Source of the DNA: JAQWQB01 sp047636995
Lineage (GTDB): Bacteria > Bacteroidota > Bacteroidia > Flavobacteriales_D > Sanyastnellaceae
Length of the DNA stretch: 16,041 nt
Direction: 5' to 3'
Assembly: GCA_047636995.1 (NCBI GenBank)
Contig: JBLIGQ010000058.1
Coordinates: 1 to 16,041, forward strand
This document shows, piece after piece, positions 14,368 through 16,041 of this stretch. Each line of letters opens with the position of its first letter. Positions within the stretch are counted from its first letter, which is position 1. The translations under genes and the position numbers were made by a program. Under the pieces are notes generated by a model. That model was given only the letters and a program-made list of their open reading frames with translations. It was not told the origin of the DNA and ran no database searches.

Positions 14368-14553
14368 TTATTCTGCTTTTTCCATTACAACTTTACCTTT
14401 ATAGTAAAGTTTTCCATCATACCAATGTGCATGGTGAAATAGGTGGGGCTGACCAGTTGTAGGGCATGTAGCCACATTTGGTGCCGTAGCCTTGTAATGT
14501 GTACGACGCTTACGTGTACGCGTCTTCGATTGTTTCCGTTTAGGATGTGCCAT
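14368..14553 (-). CDS. rpmF: 50S ribosomal protein L32
   Basis: L32 is a small protein of the large ribosomal subunit. Its 61 residues begin AHPKRKQSKTRTRKRRTHYK, the usual basic N-terminus, and continue ATCPTTGQPHLFHHAHWYDG. The zinc-ribbon Cys pairs of many L32 proteins are missing: only one Cys (C30) remains, so this is the zinc-free form common in Bacteroidota. The gene lies 12 bp after the DUF177 gene, its usual partner, and is followed by a clear terminator. Confidence 0.97.
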   Translation of the reverse strand: MAHPKRKQSKTRTRKRRTHYKATAPNVATCPTTGQPHLFHHAHWYDGKLYYKGKVVMEKAE

Positions 14554-14565
14554 CGTTCAAACGTT

Positions 14566-15078
14566 TTATTTCAATCCTTTAAGTCCTTCCCAACGAGGGT
14601 CAATATCCTCGTCTTCGGTTTTTTCCTCTCGGAGTTCATTTAATAATTTCAATGCGTCTTGATCACAATCTGATTCGTTTTCGTGAACGTGCCTACTTGG
14701 TAAACCCAAGTGAGCGTATTCATATAAGTACTGTTGAAGTTCTATCATGTGAATTGCAGTGCCATAAATCAGTATTTCATCTTCACTTGTGCCAGTTTGA
14801 TCACCATATTTGATGATAAGCCGATCTTCATGATCAATGTCTACTCGCATTTTGGAACCACAACGGTCACAAACAGTTTCAACTGTTCCATAGACTTCAA
14901 AGTCTAGGACCATCATTGTACTTTGCTTTTCTAACAGAAGATCGACGTTAATCTCACTTCCAGTTATTTCAGAATGTTCAAAAGACTCAAAGAACGTATC
15001 CCCTAATTCAAACTCGAACTCATGCTGTCCTACTTTCAAACCGATAAACGGAATCTTGTAAGCTTTATAAATATCCAT
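14566..15078 (-). CDS. DUF177 (YceD-like) protein, linked to rRNA and L32
   Basis: This 170-residue soluble protein has the DUF177 features: an N-terminal IPFIGLKVGQHEFEFELGDTF, the CDRCG pair (CxxC near residues 90-93, in ETVCDRCGSKMRVD) and a C-terminal DPRWEGLKGL. It is the usual upstream neighbour of rpmF. In other bacteria and in plastids the family is linked to 23S rRNA accumulation or ribosome assembly; a direct role here is inference. The middle has acidic runs (GTSEDEILIYG, REEKTEDEDID). A consensus promoter lies 19 bp before its ATG, so DUF177 and rpmF form a two-gene unit closed by the terminator after rpmF. Confidence 0.88.
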   Translation of the reverse strand: MDIYKAYKIPFIGLKVGQHEFEFELGDTFFESFEHSEITGSEINVDLLLEKQSTMMVLDFEVYGTVETVCDRCGSKMRVDIDHEDRLIIKYGDQTGTSEDEILIYGTAIHMIELQQYLYEYAHLGLPSRHVHENESDCDQDALKLLNELREEKTEDEDIDPRWEGLKGLK

Positions 15079-15097
15079 GCTCCCGAATTAAGGAGCG

Positions 15098-15128
15098 CAA
15101 AGATAGCAAAAAGACATGAATTCCAAAA
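15098..15128 (-). promoter_or_regulatory. Promoter of the DUF177-rpmF unit
   Basis: On the minus strand TATCTTTG (15105 to 15098) matches the TAnnTTTG -7 consensus exactly. TTTTG (15128 to 15124) lies 18 bp upstream as a -33 element. The predicted transcript would start near 15091-15094, leaving a leader of about 13-16 nt before the ATG at 15078. The box falls in the 52-bp gap after pdxA, so the ribosomal unit can be transcribed independently of pdxA. Confidence 0.6.
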
Positions 15129-15130
15129 GA

Positions 15131-16041
15131 TTACTTTCCTTTATCCCGTGGTGTAGGTTTGTGGGACTGCAAAGGGTTGGTATTCATCTCTTTGTAAATC
15201 TTTCTATACTTGTAGATGTCGCAGGCCAAAAAGATGGCTTGACGAAGTGAGTCTTGTGATGCAAGGCCCTTTCCGGCGATGTCGTAAGCTGTTCCGTGAT
15301 CTGGACTTGTACGCACAATAGGCAAGCCTGCAGTGAAATTAACACCTGAATCGAAAGCCAATGCTTTGAAAGGTGCCAACCCTTGATCATGATACATCGC
15401 AAGAACCCCATCGAAGTTTTTGTACTGCGCTGTTCCAAAGAATCCATCAGCTCCATATGGCCCGAAAACAGTCATTTCATTTTCAACTTCTCTGATGGCA
15501 GGGAGGATCACTTCTTGCTCTTCAGTTCCTAGCAGACCATTATCTCCTGCGTGCGGATTCAGTCCAAGCACAGCGATCTTAGGCTTGTTAATGCCGAAGT
15601 CGCGTTCTAAGCTTTCGTACATCAAGCGTAGTTTCTTTACGATGCCGTCCTTGGTGATGTTTTCGCTTACGTCTTTCAAGGGGACGTGTCCGGTTGCCAC
15701 TCCAATGCGCATGGTGTCGCTTACGAGAAACATGAGTGACTCATCAACATTAGACATGTTGGCGAGGTACTCTGTGTGGCCTGGGAATTTAAATTTGTCA
15801 CTTTGAATAGTGTCTTTATTAATGGGACACGTAACCAAGACGTCAACTTTATTTGAAGCCAAATCTTCCACTGCTGCTTCAATGCTTCTAAAAGCAAATT
15901 CGCCCGCTTTTTTGTCTGGTTTACCAAGAGAGGGCTCCCATTTTTCGTCCCATACATTCACCACATTGATGAGCTTTGGATTGGCATCATCGGCTGAATC
16001 GCATAGGTTCAGACGCACATCTGGCATGTTCAGTACTTGTC
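15131..16041 (-). CDS. pdxA: 4-hydroxythreonine-4-phosphate dehydrogenase, 5'-truncated by the window edge
   Basis: PdxA oxidises 4-phosphohydroxy-L-threonine with NAD in the deoxyxylulose-5-phosphate-dependent route to vitamin B6. The metal-binding His are all present: TGHVPL, NPHAGDNG and MYHDQG, 45 and 54 residues apart, as expected for the family. PGHTEYLA, GPYGADGFFG and the C-terminal RTSPDHGTAYDIAGKG are also typical. An ATG at 16027 would give 298 residues, but the frame stays open through QVLN to base 16041, and the conserved N-terminal GDxxGIG segment (about 35-50 residues) is missing. The true start therefore lies beyond the window. The stop is 52 bp before the DUF177 gene, on the same strand. 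Confidence 0.95.
   Translation of the reverse strand, partial: QVLNMPDVRLNLCDSADDANPKLINVVNVWDEKWEPSLGKPDKKAGEFAFRSIEAAVEDLASNKVDVLVTCPINKDTIQSDKFKFPGHTEYLANMSNVDESLMFLVSDTMRIGVATGHVPLKDVSENITKDGIVKKLRLMYESLERDFGINKPKIAVLGLNPHAGDNGLLGTEEQEVILPAIREVENEMTVFGPYGADGFFGTAQYKNFDGVLAMYHDQGLAPFKALAFDSGVNFTAGLPIVRTSPDHGTAYDIAGKGLASQDSLRQAIFLACDIYKYRKIYKEMNTNPLQSHKPTPRDKGK

Noticed and set aside
15079..15096. GCTCC-N8-GGAGC hairpin just before the DUF177 ATG as an mRNA regulatory structure
   Set aside because: The predicted transcript start near 15091-15094 falls inside the upstream arm on the minus strand, so the full hairpin would not be in the RNA.
16025..16027. The ATG at 16027 as the true pdxA start
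   Set aside because: The frame remains open upstream to the window edge, and the conserved N-terminal part of PdxA would be missing, so this Met is internal.

Overview
The window looks like chromosomal DNA of a marine Flavobacteriales-type Bacteroidota, plausibly near Cryomorphaceae/Crocinitomicaceae. The clues are: type IX secretion system (T9SS) families (type B sorting domain, PorP/SprF, PD40-OmpA), a DUF5686 outer-membrane protein, the ACNYN/DDGSC Cys repeat typical of marine flavobacterial exoproteins, the Bacteroidota gene order pdxA-DUF177-rpmF-fabH-accB-accC, and TAnnTTTG promoter elements with little Shine-Dalgarno signal. The taxonomic placement is inference. No tRNA, rRNA, CRISPR array, insertion sequence or phage gene was seen.

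Layout. (1) 1-1232, minus: the 5' part of a secreted metalloprotease that runs off the left edge. (2) 1233-1441: a divergent intergenic region with two dyads and promoter-like boxes. (3) 1442-4491, plus: a DUF5686 outer-membrane barrel protein that starts with TTG, then a Cys-rich DUF3109 protein with its own promoter. (4) 4580-9151, plus: four cell-surface genes, each joined to the next by a 4-bp ATGA overlap: a tail-fibre-like secreted protein, a small T9SS type B substrate, a PorP/SprF-family outer-membrane protein and a PD40/OmpA peptidoglycan-binding protein. This cassette is the most interesting part of the window. (5) 9198-11325, plus: panD, a flippase-like membrane protein with an extra extracytoplasmic domain, and a stand-alone RfaE2-type nucleotidyltransferase. 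(6) 11329-16041, minus: accC, accB, fabH, rpmF, DUF177 and the 5'-truncated pdxA, i.e. fatty-acid initiation beside a ribosomal-protein unit. A clear intrinsic terminator separates rpmF from fabH, and a near-perfect dyad precedes fabH.

How the genes work together. AccB and AccC are two parts of acetyl-CoA carboxylase and supply malonyl units, while FabH starts fatty-acid synthesis. PanD feeds pantothenate and CoA, and so acyl-carrier-protein cofactor, synthesis. PdxA makes a vitamin B6 precursor. In region 4, the expected logic is that the type B substrate is exported through T9SS and held at the surface by its neighbouring PorP/SprF protein, with the OmpA-domain protein tying the assembly to peptidoglycan. 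What the tail-fibre-like first protein adds is unknown.
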